From: Chlorobiota bacterium
Lineage (GTDB): Bacteria; Bacteroidota; Chlorobiia; Chlorobiales; Chlorobiaceae
Direction: 5' to 3'
DNA length: 52,525 bases
NCBI GenBank assembly: GCA_016868665.1
Contig: VGGK01000016.1
Span: forward strand, 1-52,525
Shown here piece after piece: positions 36,544-45,238 of the stretch. How positions within the stretch are numbered: position 1 is the stretch's first letter; each line of letters opens with the position of its first letter. The notes under the pieces are model-generated. The model saw only the letters and a program-made list of their open reading frames with translations, made no database searches and was not told where the DNA came from. A program made the position numbers and the translations under genes.

Positions 36544-36939
36544 ATGACGAAACGTTTCACCGACGCTGTCAGGAACGGGAACAGGGGGTTCTATATCCGT
36601 AATTCCCTGTTTTTTCCATTTCATTTCGAGTTGATCAGCATCTGGCTAGGCAAGGAGATGTCGCTGCTCTCGGCTCCTGAACTTATCGCCGATATTGCCG
36701 ATCCGGATATACTGTCCATAAGGGAAGGGGGCGGATACACCAATATCGTATTCAGGAAATGGGGAGATCTCGGCAAGGAGCTCGGTCATCACAAGGGGCA
36801 CGTCATCCTGCATGCTGCAGAGAAAGGCGATGACATTTTCAATCCGGATAACCTCCATTACATCAAGGTATGTTTTCGAGACACCAAAACGTACCGGCAG
36901 GTTGTCTTCGAGCTGATAGACGATCCTTTCTCTCTCTGA
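36544..36939 (+). CDS. Hypothetical protein, no family recognised
   Basis: A 131-residue soluble protein. The most protein-like part starts near residue 39 (MSLLSAPELIADIADPDILS, then GGGYTNIVFRKWGDLGKELG and VCFRDTKTYRQVVFELIDDP). ATG 36544 has no ribosome-binding site. The ATG at 36658 begins the conserved-looking part (93 residues) but AAGGAG abuts it with no spacer, so the start is uncertain. It follows the antiporter by 13 bp and may be co-transcribed. The reading frame is likely real because it shows the window's normal third-position GC bias. Confidence 0.55.
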   Translation: MTKRFTDAVRNGNRGFYIRNSLFFPFHFELISIWLGKEMSLLSAPELIADIADPDILSIREGGGYTNIVFRKWGDLGKELGHHKGHVILHAAEKGDDIFNPDNLHYIKVCFRDTKTYRQVVFELIDDPFSL

Positions 36940-36951
36940 TTATCAGCTGCT

Positions 36952-36985
36952 CCCCGATGAGAAAGCCCCTGGCCGTTCATCGGGG
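36952..36985. terminator. Hairpin between the convergent orphan and HU/IHF genes
   Basis: CCCCGATGA (36952-36960) pairs with TCATCGGGG (36977-36985) around a 16-base loop in the 65-bp convergent gap. It lacks a U-tract on either strand, so termination is inferred from position only. Confidence 0.45.
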
Positions 36986-37004
36986 TGAATTCCGGGTCGT
37001 GCAC

Positions 37005-37313
37005 TCAGACAACGCCGTTTTTCAGGCTCTCGCTGACCGCATGTTTGAACTCCTTTGATATTTTAAAAGTAGGCACGTTCTTGGGGTCTACCGTGACCTT
37101 CTCTCCAGTTCTCGGGTTTCTGGCCTGACGCAGGTTTTTATGACGGATATTGAACGAGCCGAATCCCCTGATCTCGATTCTCTTGCCGGCTTTCAGTGAC
37201 TCTATGATGCTTTCGAACAGACAGTCAACCACGGATTCGGTTTCATTTTTCGTCATGCCGGTTTTGTGAGCGATAACATTGACCAGATCAGCTTTTGTTG
37301 TTGTGTTTCCCAT
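37005..37313 (-). CDS. HU/IHF-family DNA-binding protein
   Basis: A 102-residue histone-like protein that bends DNA as a dimer. Family landmarks are TKADLVNVIAHKTGMTKNET, SIIESLKAGKRIEIRGFGSF and the DNA-clamping beta-arm NIRHKNLRQARNPRTGEKVT with the RNPRTG motif, followed by VPTFKISKEFKHAV. GRGFGSF-like and N-terminal features do not separate HU from an IHF subunit. I start at ATG 37313 (MGNTTTKAD); in-frame sequence upstream is not conserved. It is the last of three minus-strand genes after ftsH and the TauE-like gene. Confidence 0.92.
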   Translation of the reverse strand: MGNTTTKADLVNVIAHKTGMTKNETESVVDCLFESIIESLKAGKRIEIRGFGSFNIRHKNLRQARNPRTGEKVTVDPKNVPTFKISKEFKHAVSESLKNGVV

Positions 37314-37347
37314 GGTGATGTGGCTTAGGTTGTTGTGGTGTATGTAG

Positions 37348-37713
37348 TTATTTAAACCATAAACGAAGGGCAACAATTCCGATAAAAACAGCAAAAGCTT
37401 TTCGAAGGATGTCTCCGGACACTGATCCTGCTATTTTTGCCCCGAAAAATGCTCCGGCAAAAAGCCCTGCTGCGATGACGAGCCCGATCCAGATGTTTTC
37501 GACCGAGATTTTCCCCGCCCGATAGTATTCCAGCACTCCGAGAATCCCCACCGGCAATAACAGTGCAACCAGTGAGGTGGCTGTTGCGCTGTGCTGGCTC
37601 ATGCCAAGCAACAGAACCAGGGCAGGTACGATAATGATGCCTCCTCCCACACCGAACATTCCGGACAGCAGACCGGCAGCAATGCCTATGAATAACATAA
37701 GTACCGTATGCAT
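37348..37713 (-). CDS. Half-size TauE/SafE-family membrane protein
   Basis: A 121-residue protein with four membrane helices, matching the repeat unit of the TauE/SafE (DUF81) transporters: GIAAGLLSGMFGVGGGIIIV with the GxxSGxxGxGGG signature near residues 10-28, then PALVLLLGMSQHSATATSLV, LVIAAGLFAGAFFGAKIA and a final AFAVFIGIVALRLWF. Full-length members have two such units (about 250 residues), so this one probably works as a homodimer or with a second half. The substrate class (sulfite, sulfonate and related sulfur anions in some relatives) is tempting in a sulfur oxidiser but cannot be assigned. It lies 40 bp after ftsH. Confidence 0.85.
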   Translation of the reverse strand: MHTVLMLFIGIAAGLLSGMFGVGGGIIIVPALVLLLGMSQHSATATSLVALLLPVGILGVLEYYRAGKISVENIWIGLVIAAGLFAGAFFGAKIAGSVSGDILRKAFAVFIGIVALRLWFK

Positions 37714-37753
37714 TCGGGTATCGTTCTTATACGCTGAAAGTAGAGGGTCCGTG

Positions 37754-39715
37754 TTATGTGGTTCCTAAAATAGCTTCTATCTCCCTGGCGTTCAGTGTTT
37801 CTTTTTCTATGAGCGAGATGGCGATTCTGTCGAGCAGCTCTTTTTTCTCATTAAGAATGGCTTTTGCGTTATCCATGCATTCGATAATAATTTTCCTGAC
37901 CTCATTGTCTATCTGCATTGCGGTTTCTTCGCTGTATTCACGAATGTGCGAGTAGTCTTTGCCGAGAAAGACCTCTTTATGGCTGTCTCCGTAATTGATC
38001 GGCCCGAGTTTCTCGCTCATGCCCCATTGCCGCACCATCCTTCGGGCGAGATCGGTTGCCCGCTCTATATCGTTGGCGGCTCCGGTGGTGATTTCGTTGA
38101 AAACCAGTTCTTCGGCAACCCTTCCTCCGAGAGCATAGGTGATCATTGCGCGCAGGTACTGACGGTTCTGCGTGTACCGGTCTTCGACAGGCAGGTAGGC
38201 AGTCAGGCCAAGGCTGCGGCCTCTCGGAATGATCGTGACCTTGTGGATGGGATCGGAGCCCTGCGTATAGGCGGCAACCAGCACATGTCCGGCCTCGTGA
38301 TAGGCGGTAAGTTTCTTCTGTTCCTCAGTAATGAACATGCTTCTGCGTTCCGGTCCCATCAGCACCTTGTCGCGCGCCTGCTCGAAATCTTCAGCAGTAA
38401 TGGTTTCCTGATCGCTTCTTGAAGCGATCAGGGCCGCTTCATTGACGAGATTGGCAAGGTCTGCGCCGGAAAATCCCGGAGTGCTTTTGGCCAGCACGGA
38501 AATGCTTACGTCATCAGCCAGGGGAGTTTTACGGGTGTGTATGGCAAGAATGGCTTCTCTGCCACGGATATCCGGTTTGTCGATGGTTATCTGTCTGTCG
38601 AAGCGCCCGGGTCTGAGCAATGCGCTGTCAAGTACATCAGGGCGGTTCGTTGCAGCTATGAGAATGACATTGTCGGTGGTGGTGAATCCGTCCATTTCCA
38701 CAAGGAGCTGGTTGAGCGTCTGCTCGCGTTCGTCATGGCCGCCGCCGAGACCGGCTCCGCGACTTCTGCCGACTGCATCGATCTCGTCGATGAATACGAT
38801 GCACGGAGAGTTTTTCTTTGCCTGCTCAAAAAGATCCCGAACCCGTGCGGCTCCGACGCCGACAAACATCTCGACGAAATCGGCTCCGGATATCGAGAAG
38901 AAGGGTACCTTCGCTTCGCCAGCAATCGCTTTTGCAAGGAGGGTTTTGCCTGTTCCCGGAGGGCCGAGCAGCAGTACGCCTTTGGGGATTTTTCCCCCGA
39001 TTTTCTGGAACCTTTCCGGATTTGTCAGGAATTCAACCGTTTCCTTAAGCTCCTCCACCGCTTCATCGACTCCCGCAACATCCTTGAAGGTTACCTTCAC
39101 GTCGAATTCGCTGATCATCTTTGCGCGGCTTTTTCCGAAGCTGAACATGTTTTTGGTCGCTCCGCCATTCTGCTGGGCCATACGCCTGAACATGAAGAAG
39201 TAGATCAGACCGAAAATAATCCATGGGGCGAACAGGATAAAAAATGTGTCCAGACCGCTTGATCCTTCCTCGACGGTTACCTGTATGCCTTTAGTCGCGA
39301 GCAGATCGGTCTGCTCGAGCGTGAAGGAGGGAACAGTTACGCTGAAACGGTCTGTCTGCAGGAGACGTCTGTTCTTGAGTTCCAGTTGCGAAGGAGCTTT
39401 CAGAAGCCCTTCAAGTACGGCTGATCTGTCGGCATATGTCTTTACCTTTATATCGGTTACGAGGTCGTTTTCAAGAACCTTTCTGTACTGGTTATAGGTG
39501 ATTTCAGGGTTCTGGGCCGATGAGAAAAATCTCTGGAAGACGAAAAGCGACAGAAGACCGAGCATCATGACGACAAGAAAACCGGGAAATCTCACAGGAT
39601 TCGGATTGTTCTGCTGCGGATCACGTCCGGGGGTGTCCTCGTCGCGCACTGGTTTGAATACGTTTCTGACAGGATCTTTAACTTTCGCTGCGATTTTTTT
39701 CTTCGTTTCTGACAT
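37754..39715 (-). CDS. ftsH: ATP-dependent zinc metalloprotease FtsH
   Basis: Membrane-bound AAA+ protease that degrades misfolded membrane proteins and short-lived regulators. The 653-residue product has a first membrane helix near residues 40-60 ([19 protein letters not shown]), a periplasmic domain, and a second helix ([19 protein letters not shown]). It then has Walker [21 protein letters not shown], Walker [19 protein letters not shown], the AAA SRH with [20 protein letters not shown], and the zinc site HEAGH. ATG 39715 (MSETKKK) is preferred to an in-frame TTG at 39739. It is long at the N-terminus, with about 30 basic, Pro-rich residues before the first helix. Confidence 0.96.
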   Translation of the reverse strand: MSETKKKIAAKVKDPVRNVFKPVRDEDTPGRDPQQNNPNPVRFPGFLVVMMLGLLSLFVFQRFFSSAQNPEITYNQYRKVLENDLVTDIKVKTYADRSAVLEGLLKAPSQLELKNRRLLQTDRFSVTVPSFTLEQTDLLATKGIQVTVEEGSSGLDTFFILFAPWIIFGLIYFFMFRRMAQQNGGATKNMFSFGKSRAKMISEFDVKVTFKDVAGVDEAVEELKETVEFLTNPERFQKIGGKIPKGVLLLGPPGTGKTLLAKAIAGEAKVPFFSISGADFVEMFVGVGAARVRDLFEQAKKNSPCIVFIDEIDAVGRSRGAGLGGGHDEREQTLNQLLVEMDGFTTTDNVILIAATNRPDVLDSALLRPGRFDRQITIDKPDIRGREAILAIHTRKTPLADDVSISVLAKSTPGFSGADLANLVNEAALIASRSDQETITAEDFEQARDKVLMGPERRSMFITEEQKKLTAYHEAGHVLVAAYTQGSDPIHKVTIIPRGRSLGLTAYLPVEDRYTQNRQYLRAMITYALGGRVAEELVFNEITTGAANDIERATDLARRMVRQWGMSEKLGPINYGDSHKEVFLGKDYSHIREYSEETAMQIDNEVRKIIIECMDNAKAILNEKKELLDRIAISLIEKETLNAREIEAILGTT

Positions 39716-39764
39716 AAGATGACTGAGTGGTTGATGCAAAATGGCGCTCTTGAGTGTAACTTGC

Positions 39765-39788
39765 TACTTTAAAAGTAATTAAAAGTAA
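39765..39788. repeat. Short palindrome and tandem repeat in the ftsH-gltX divergent region
   Basis: The 10-base unit TTAAAAGTAA occurs twice in tandem (39769-39788). Its first copy overlaps a 13-base palindrome TACTTTAAAAGTA (39765-39777). The site lies about 50 bases before the ftsH start and could bind a dimeric regulator or form part of the ftsH promoter. The surrounding 271-bp gap also holds promoter signals for gltX that I could not resolve. Confidence 0.4.
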
Positions 39789-39986
39789 ACTGCGATCTAA
39801 TGCAAAAAGTTTACCCATAAAAAGTTCCATCAGCAGGCTTTTTAGGGTTTCAGGAGTTTTTTTCCTGCCGGGGGCCCATGAGATTTTGTCACTTCAAAAG
39901 ACAGCGTTTTTTTTTAAATTCCGTGCTCCTGACACCGGTCATTATTCCTGTCAATAACATTTATTTAACAGTATTCACGTCACATT

Positions 39987-41495
39987 ATGGTTGGTCATAG
40001 GGTCAGAACCAGGTTTGCGCCTTCACCGACAGGTTATCTTCATGTCGGCGGTCTTCGTACCGCTCTCTACAACTACCTGTTTGCAAAAAGGATGAAAGGG
40101 GATTTCGTCATCAGGATCGAAGATACCGATCAGAGCCGGAGAGTGGAGGGTGCGCAGCAGAATCTTGTCAGGACCCTTGAATGGGCCGGTATAGTCGCAG
40201 ATGAAAGCCCTGAGCGCGGCGGGAATTTCGGGCCCTATGTCCAGTCGGAACGTCTGACTGTTTATGGCGAATACTGCACCAGGCTGCTCGAAGACAATAA
40301 CGCATATTACTGTTTTTCGACGTCAGAGGAGCTCGAAGAGAATCGCCAGTTACAGCTCAAACAGGGTCTCCAGCCGAAATACAACCGGAAATGGCTTCCC
40401 GAAGAGATGGGCGGATCCATGCCTTCCGGCGAGATCCGCAGAAAGCTTGAAGAGGGGGCGCCCTATGTGATTCGCATGAAGGTGCCGGATTATGTTTCCG
40501 TCTGGTTTGAGGATATGATCAGGGGGCCGGTAGAGTTTGATTCCTCTACTATCGATGATCAGGTTCTTATGAAATCTGATGGTTTTCCCACCTATCATTT
40601 CGCGAGCGTCATCGATGACCATCTTATGGAGTTTACCCATATCATCAGGGGAGAAGAATGGTTGCCGTCCATGCCGAAACATCTGCTACTCTATGAGTTT
40701 TTTGGCTGGGATCCTCCGAAATTCGCGCATCTTCCCCTCCTGCTGAATCCGGATCGCTCGAAACTCAGCAAGCGTCAGGGCGACGTGGCTGTAGAGGATT
40801 ATATTCGAAAGGGGTACAGCGCCGACGCTATCGTGAATTTCGTTGCCATGCTCGGCTGGAACGAAGGCGAAGGTACCGAACAGGAGGTTTACAGTCTTCA
40901 GGAACTTATCGATAAATTTTCTCTTGAACGGGTAGGCAAGGCCGGAGCGGTATTCAATACGGAAAAACTGAACTGGCTGGAAAAGCAGTATATCAAGAAC
41001 CGCCCCGCAGCTCAGATCATCGATACCATCAGGCCCATTCTTGTCGAAGAACTCGATAAAAAAGAGTCGGTCATGAGACGCGAAACAATAACCGGCGACA
41101 GTTATCTCAGCCAGGTTATCGAGCTGATGCGCGAGCGGGTTGGTTTTGAGCATGAGTTTGTGACCTTTTCATCCTACTTTTTCTTCGAACCCGAAACCTA
41201 TGAGGAAGAAGCGGTAAAAAAGCGCTGGACGCCTGAGACAAATGACCTGCTTCGCGAGTTTATGACGGTACTCGAAACGCTGCAGCCCTTCACTGCAGAG
41301 TCGATCGAAGCGGCACTTAAAGAGTTTGTAGCTCCTCGCGGGCTGAAAGCTGCGGCACTCATTCACCCCCTGAGAATACTCGTATCGGGCGTGAGTTTCG
41401 GCCCGAGCCTCTATCATATGCTCGAAGTTCTTGGCCGGGAAACCGTGTTTCGCAGGATCGAGAGAGGAATAGAGCGTATCGTTGTTTCCGATTAG
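39987..41495 (+). CDS. gltX: Glutamyl-tRNA synthetase
   Basis: Class I synthetase that charges tRNA(Glu), and probably also tRNA(Gln) here, because gatA in the same genome implies the transamidation route. The 502-residue product carries the HIGH-region [31 protein letters not shown], the KMSKS-region [18 protein letters not shown], and the anticodon-binding domain after residue 310 with [16 protein letters not shown] 39987 is the family start. A GC-rich hairpin follows the stop. Confidence 0.96.
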   Translation: MVGHRVRTRFAPSPTGYLHVGGLRTALYNYLFAKRMKGDFVIRIEDTDQSRRVEGAQQNLVRTLEWAGIVADESPERGGNFGPYVQSERLTVYGEYCTRLLEDNNAYYCFSTSEELEENRQLQLKQGLQPKYNRKWLPEEMGGSMPSGEIRRKLEEGAPYVIRMKVPDYVSVWFEDMIRGPVEFDSSTIDDQVLMKSDGFPTYHFASVIDDHLMEFTHIIRGEEWLPSMPKHLLLYEFFGWDPPKFAHLPLLLNPDRSKLSKRQGDVAVEDYIRKGYSADAIVNFVAMLGWNEGEGTEQEVYSLQELIDKFSLERVGKAGAVFNTEKLNWLEKQYIKNRPAAQIIDTIRPILVEELDKKESVMRRETITGDSYLSQVIELMRERVGFEHEFVTFSSYFFFEPETYEEEAVKKRWTPETNDLLREFMTVLETLQPFTAESIEAALKEFVAPRGLKAAALIHPLRILVSGVSFGPSLYHMLEVLGRETVFRRIERGIERIVVSD

Positions 41496-41504
41496 CCGCA
41501 GGTT

Positions 41505-41530
41505 TGCCGGGAGGGAGTGCTCTTTCCCGG
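41505..41530 (+). terminator. Hairpin after gltX
   Basis: GCCGGGA (41505-41511) pairs with TCCCGGC (41524-41530); inner GAG/CTC pairs extend the stem. T-rich sequence follows only about 25 bases later, so termination strength is uncertain. Confidence 0.45.
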
Positions 41531-41611
41531 CGCTGTTTGCGGTTTCTGCCTGAATTGTTTTTTCTTTTTTGAATTGTAGTGCGCTTTTGTTATTATGTGC
41601 GTCACAAACAC

Positions 41612-41687
41612 GGACAGATAGCTCAGTTGGTAGAGCAAAGGACTGAAAATCCTTGTGTCGGGGGTTCGATTCCCTCTCTGTCCACCA
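41612..41687 (+). tRNA. tRNA-Phe (anticodon GAA)
   Basis: Acceptor GGACAGA (41612-41618) pairs with TCTGTCC (41677-41683). The D-arm is GCTC-AGTTGGTAG-GAGC type, the anticodon loop CTGAAAA lies in an AGGA/TCCT stem, and the T-arm is GGGGG-TTCGATT-CCCTC. Discriminator A41684 and CCA at 41685-41687 are encoded, unlike the other two tRNA genes in the window. Confidence 0.95.
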
Positions 41688-41826
41688 GTTGTTCCCGCAG
41701 AGGTCATCTGCTGCCGGTACAAAAAAACATATCCGCCTTCATTTCCTTCTCGTTATCATTTATGTTCCTGGCAAAGCCTGTACGGGTTACAGTCGCTTTT
41801 CATGACAGAACCGTTTTGTTTCCTGT

Positions 41827-42957
41827 ATGAATATCACCACCGAATCACAACAGGAAGTCTGGCACGACTTGCAGAAGCCGGGCGCCTACGAGTGGTGGTA
41901 TTTCGATGCGGAAGATAAGGTCAGGGGCATATCTGTCGTACTTATCTGGTTTTCCGGTTTCCCGTTCTCCCCCTATTACATGCAGCGCTATGATGAGTGG
42001 AAACGCAGCGGTAGCAAGGCAATGCCCTTGCCTTCCGAACATGCGGGTTTCAGTTTTCAGCTTTATGAACAGGGACGGGAAACGCTCAATTTCATCAGAG
42101 AGGGAGGCCTCGGTCTTTTTCATGCCGACCGGGAGGGTATCGGCATCGGGTTTGAGAACAACCGTTTCAGCTACGATAAAGAGAGTGACGAGTATCGGCT
42201 CGATATCGATTTTTCCTTTCCTTCAAGGAATCGACAGGTACGGGCCGGATTGCTGTTCAGGACGTGTCGTCGCGTCTGCTATGCAAAAAAAGACAGAAAC
42301 AGCGTTGAGCCGGGATCTTGTCACCAGTGGCTTCTGAGCGTTCCGAAGGCAGATGTCAGCGGTTTTATAGACATAACCGGCGAAAACGGGGGCGGCTCGC
42401 GGCATATCGGATTTTCGGGGGACGGATACCATGATCATAATCTCGGCACCATGCCCATGCAGGAATATATTTCGCGGTGGTACTGGGGCAGGGCGTTTTC
42501 CGATCGGTATGATCTCATCTACTACATGGTTTTTTTCAGGAACGGCGGCTTCAGGCCATTGAGCCTGCTGATGCTGCATGATAATATGGAAGAAAAATCA
42601 TCAGTCATCGATTCGCTGCAGTTCAATGAGCGGGATTATGCTGTCGGTTTGTTTTCGCCTCCTCATGGCAGGACTCTCGAACTGTTTTCCAGCGATGCGT
42701 CGGTAACCATTTCCCAGAAAAAAGCGCTCGATGCCGGGCCTTTCTATCTCAGGTTCGCATCAAACATCTCTTTACGGATAGGTGGTGAACAACTGAATGG
42801 AATCAGCGGCATATCCGAGTATCTGAATCCGGTTAGGCTGCAGTCGCGATTCATGCGTTTTTTTACCCGGAGCAGGGTTTGGCGAGAGGGGCAGCCTTCG
42901 TTCATGTATGATTCCTATAATTATTTTAAAGGTCGTTCTGATTGGTTTAAACGGTAA
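41827..42957 (+). CDS. crtC: Carotenoid 1,2-hydratase family protein (CrtC)
   Basis: Adds water across the terminal double bond of acyclic or monocyclic carotenoids. In green sulfur bacteria this gives OH-chlorobactene, a step before glycosylation and acylation. The 376-residue protein has the CrtC/AttH lipocalin-like two-domain layout with the hallmark GAYEWWYFDAED near residue 19, and GYHDHNLGTMP near 203 followed by WYWGRAFSDRYDLIYYMVFF. No signal peptide is seen. It starts at ATG 41827 without a clear ribosome-binding site and precedes petC by about 145 bp. The reaction is assigned by family and taxon. AttH-type relatives with other lipids as substrates are the main alternative. Confidence 0.85.
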   Translation: MNITTESQQEVWHDLQKPGAYEWWYFDAEDKVRGISVVLIWFSGFPFSPYYMQRYDEWKRSGSKAMPLPSEHAGFSFQLYEQGRETLNFIREGGLGLFHADREGIGIGFENNRFSYDKESDEYRLDIDFSFPSRNRQVRAGLLFRTCRRVCYAKKDRNSVEPGSCHQWLLSVPKADVSGFIDITGENGGGSRHIGFSGDGYHDHNLGTMPMQEYISRWYWGRAFSDRYDLIYYMVFFRNGGFRPLSLLMLHDNMEEKSSVIDSLQFNERDYAVGLFSPPHGRTLELFSSDASVTISQKKALDAGPFYLRFASNISLRIGGEQLNGISGISEYLNPVRLQSRFMRFFTRSRVWREGQPSFMYDSYNYFKGRSDWFKR

Positions 42958-43101
42958 AAAATAATATCTTCAAAATTTATTTGTACTGTCCTTACTGTGA
43001 AAGGTCCGGGGGCACTGTCTCGGCAGGATTATCAGACAGGCATTTGTCGGCCAGGCATTGATTTTCTTAACAATCGCATTAAAAAAAGGAGATAGATCGT
43101 A
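42958..43101 (+). promoter_or_regulatory. Leader/promoter region of petC-petB
   Basis: A 144-bp gap, AT-rich at both ends. A TTGATT (43058-43063) lies 17 bases before a TAAAAA-like stretch, and a good AAAGGAGA ribosome-binding site (about 43086-43093) precedes petC. No clear operator is visible. Confidence 0.3.
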
Positions 43102-43647
43102 ATGGCACAACAAGGTAATTTCAAGAGCCCGGCCAGAATGGGCGGACTTGAAGATGGTGCGTCAGTTTCTTCTTCCGGGGCGGTTTCCGGCGGGAAACCG
43201 AGGGAAGACGGGCTTAAGGGCGTAAATTTCGAACGTCGCAGTTTTCTGGGCAAGGTTGTCGGCGGCGTCGGCGCCGCAGTCGCGGTATCGACGCTTTATC
43301 CTGTAGTGAAGTACATTATTCCTCCCGTAAAAGAAGTGAAAGAGGTAAACGAAATGGTTGTCGGCAAAGCTTCCGAAGTTCCTGAAAATACCGGTAAAAT
43401 CTATCCTTTCAACCAGGATAAGGTTATCGTCGTCAATGACAATGGCCAGCTGACCGCGTGCAGCGCCATATGTACCCATCTGGGCTGCCTTGTTCGCTGG
43501 GAGGATAAGGAGAATCTTCTGTTCTGCCCCTGCCACAGCGCAAAGTACAAACAGACCGGCGAGATTATTTCCGGACCGCAGCCGTTGCCGCTTGCACAGT
43601 ACGCTGTCAGAGTCGAAGGTGACGATCTCATTGTATCCAAAGCTTAA
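43102..43647 (+). CDS. petC: Rieske [2Fe-2S] protein of the cytochrome bc complex
   Basis: Electron-accepting subunit of the quinol-oxidising complex. The 181-residue protein has a disordered N-terminus, then a twin-arginine type membrane anchor [20 protein letters not shown] followed by [10 protein letters not shown] (about residues 42-72), and the Rieske fold with cluster ligands in CTHLGCLV (near 128-135) and CPCHSAKY (near 147-154). The RRSFL motif suggests Tat export of the folded head. It is followed by petB 38 bp downstream. A strong ribosome-binding site precedes ATG 43102. Confidence 0.95.
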   Translation: MAQQGNFKSPARMGGLEDGASVSSSGAVSGGKPREDGLKGVNFERRSFLGKVVGGVGAAVAVSTLYPVVKYIIPPVKEVKEVNEMVVGKASEVPENTGKIYPFNQDKVIVVNDNGQLTACSAICTHLGCLVRWEDKENLLFCPCHSAKYKQTGEIISGPQPLPLAQYAVRVEGDDLIVSKA

Positions 43648-43685
43648 TTTTAAACGTTGTTGAAAAACCAAGGGAGTCAGAAAAT

Positions 43686-44972
43686 ATGGCCGAGAACAAT
43701 CAGAACGCTGCCGCAGGAACAGCTCCTGCCAAGCCGAAACCTCCTGCACCGGGTGCCGCCAAGCCGGCCGCTCCTGCTGCAGCTAAACCTGCTGCAGGCG
43801 CTGTAAAGCCAGCAGCACCTGCAGCCGCTAAATCCGCGGCCGCAAGTAGCGGCGTCTACAAGCCGCCTGTTGATCGTCCGGATCCGAATCCATACAGGGA
43901 TAACCGGGTAAGTGCGCTCGGTGCATGGTTCCAGGAGCGATTCTATGTCCTTGTTCCTGTCATCGATTATCTCAAGAAGAAAGAAGTTCCCCGGCATCGT
44001 CTCTCTTTCTGGTACTATTTCGGCGGCCTCACTCTTTTCTTCTTCATCATCCAGGTGCTCACCGGTCTTCTGCTGCTGCAGTATTACAAGCCTACCGGCG
44101 CGGAAGCGTTTTCATCGTTTGTCTTCATTCAGAAAGAGGTGCCTTTCGGCTGGCTGATCCGTCAGGTGCATGCCTGGTCTGCAAACCTTATGATCGGCAT
44201 GGCGTTCATTCACATGTTCAGCACATTCTTCATGAAATCCTACCGTAAGCCGCGCGAGCTTATGTGGGTCAGCGGTTTCGTATTGCTCGTTCTCGCTCTC
44301 GGTTTCGGATTTACCGGGTACCTCCTTCCCTGGAACGAGCTTGCTTTCTTTGCAACCCAGGTCGGTACCGAAGTTCCCAAGGTTATGCCCGGCGGAGCAT
44401 TGCTTGTCGATATACTTCGCGGCGGCAAGGATGTCAGCGCTGAAACCCTTACCCGCATGTTCTCACTGCACGTCGTACTGCTTCCGGGGCTTCTCCTGCT
44501 TGTGCTTTCCGCTCACCTTCTGCTGGTTCAGGTTCTCGGCACCTCTTCTCCTATCGGATACAAGGAGGCCGGTCTTATCAAGGGTTACGAGAAATTCTTT
44601 CCGACTTTCCTTGCAAAGGATGCTATTGGCTGGATGATCGGTTTCGCTCTGCTGATTTATCTGGCAGCAGTGTTCCCCTGGGAAATCGGCGTTGAAGCCA
44701 ATCCTCTCGGTTCTGCACCTGTCGGCATCAAGCCTGAGTGGTACTTCTGGGCCCAGTTCCAGCTGCTCAAGGATTTCACGTTCGAGGGCGGCGAGTTGCT
44801 TGCCATTGTACTCTTTACGGTGGGCGCAATCGTATGGATTCTCGTTCCCTTCCTGGATCGCCAGGCGTCGAAAGAACAGAGAAGCCCGGTCTTCACGATT
44901 TTCGGTCTTCTCGTACTTGCGTTCCTTATTATCAATACCTACAGGGTTTACGCCGAGTACAGCCAGTTATGA
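43686..44972 (+). CDS. petB: Cytochrome b (fused b6/subunit IV type) of the Rieske/cytochrome b complex
   Basis: Membrane core of quinol:acceptor oxidoreductase. The 428-residue protein has an unusual N-terminus (about residues 5-60) made of Ala/Pro/Lys repeats such as [20 protein letters not shown]. Eight helices follow: the heme-ligating helix B ([20 protein letters not shown]) and helix D ([20 protein letters not shown]), and a C-terminal subunit-IV part with [15 protein letters not shown], the PEWY Qo motif. The helix D histidines are separated by 14 residues, as in cytochrome b6, against 13 in helix B. No cytochrome c1 or f gene follows, as known for green sulfur bacteria. Co-transcribed with petC. 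Confidence 0.95.
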   Translation: MAENNQNAAAGTAPAKPKPPAPGAAKPAAPAAAKPAAGAVKPAAPAAAKSAAASSGVYKPPVDRPDPNPYRDNRVSALGAWFQERFYVLVPVIDYLKKKEVPRHRLSFWYYFGGLTLFFFIIQVLTGLLLLQYYKPTGAEAFSSFVFIQKEVPFGWLIRQVHAWSANLMIGMAFIHMFSTFFMKSYRKPRELMWVSGFVLLVLALGFGFTGYLLPWNELAFFATQVGTEVPKVMPGGALLVDILRGGKDVSAETLTRMFSLHVVLLPGLLLLVLSAHLLLVQVLGTSSPIGYKEAGLIKGYEKFFPTFLAKDAIGWMIGFALLIYLAAVFPWEIGVEANPLGSAPVGIKPEWYFWAQFQLLKDFTFEGGELLAIVLFTVGAIVWILVPFLDRQASKEQRSPVFTIFGLLVLAFLIINTYRVYAEYSQL

Positions 44973-45009
44973 GAATGTATGCAGACAGCGTGCTGTCTCT
45001 ATACCGTTA

Positions 45010-45049
45010 AAGCGAAAGGGCTGCCCGAAAGGCGGCCCTTTCGCTTTTT
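45010..45049 (+). terminator. Terminator after petB
   Basis: AAGCGAAAGGGC (45010-45021) pairs with GCCCTTTCGCTT (45035-45046), then TTT. The loop can itself form a small GCC/GGC stem. It separates the petCB operon from the next gene. The remaining 190 bp to 45238 hold no gene that I can see. Confidence 0.88.
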
Positions 45050-45238
45050 AAAACACTCCGAAAGCGGGGCGGACAACGCCCGTGGCATTCTGAATGTTCA
45101 GGGATCGACTTTTTTTTACCGTGCTTCTGCGGATGCATTGCGAACGCTCTTGCATATCTTGTATTCGTCAATTAATGTATATCTTGAGCGGAAGCATTGT
45201 AGTCGAGGGTACGGACACAATTTCTTACTACCATAATC

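Noticed and set aside
37348-37713. Truncated (pseudogene) TauE transporter
   Set aside because: Half-size members with four helices are normal in this family, and the reading frame has a clean start, end and helix pattern.
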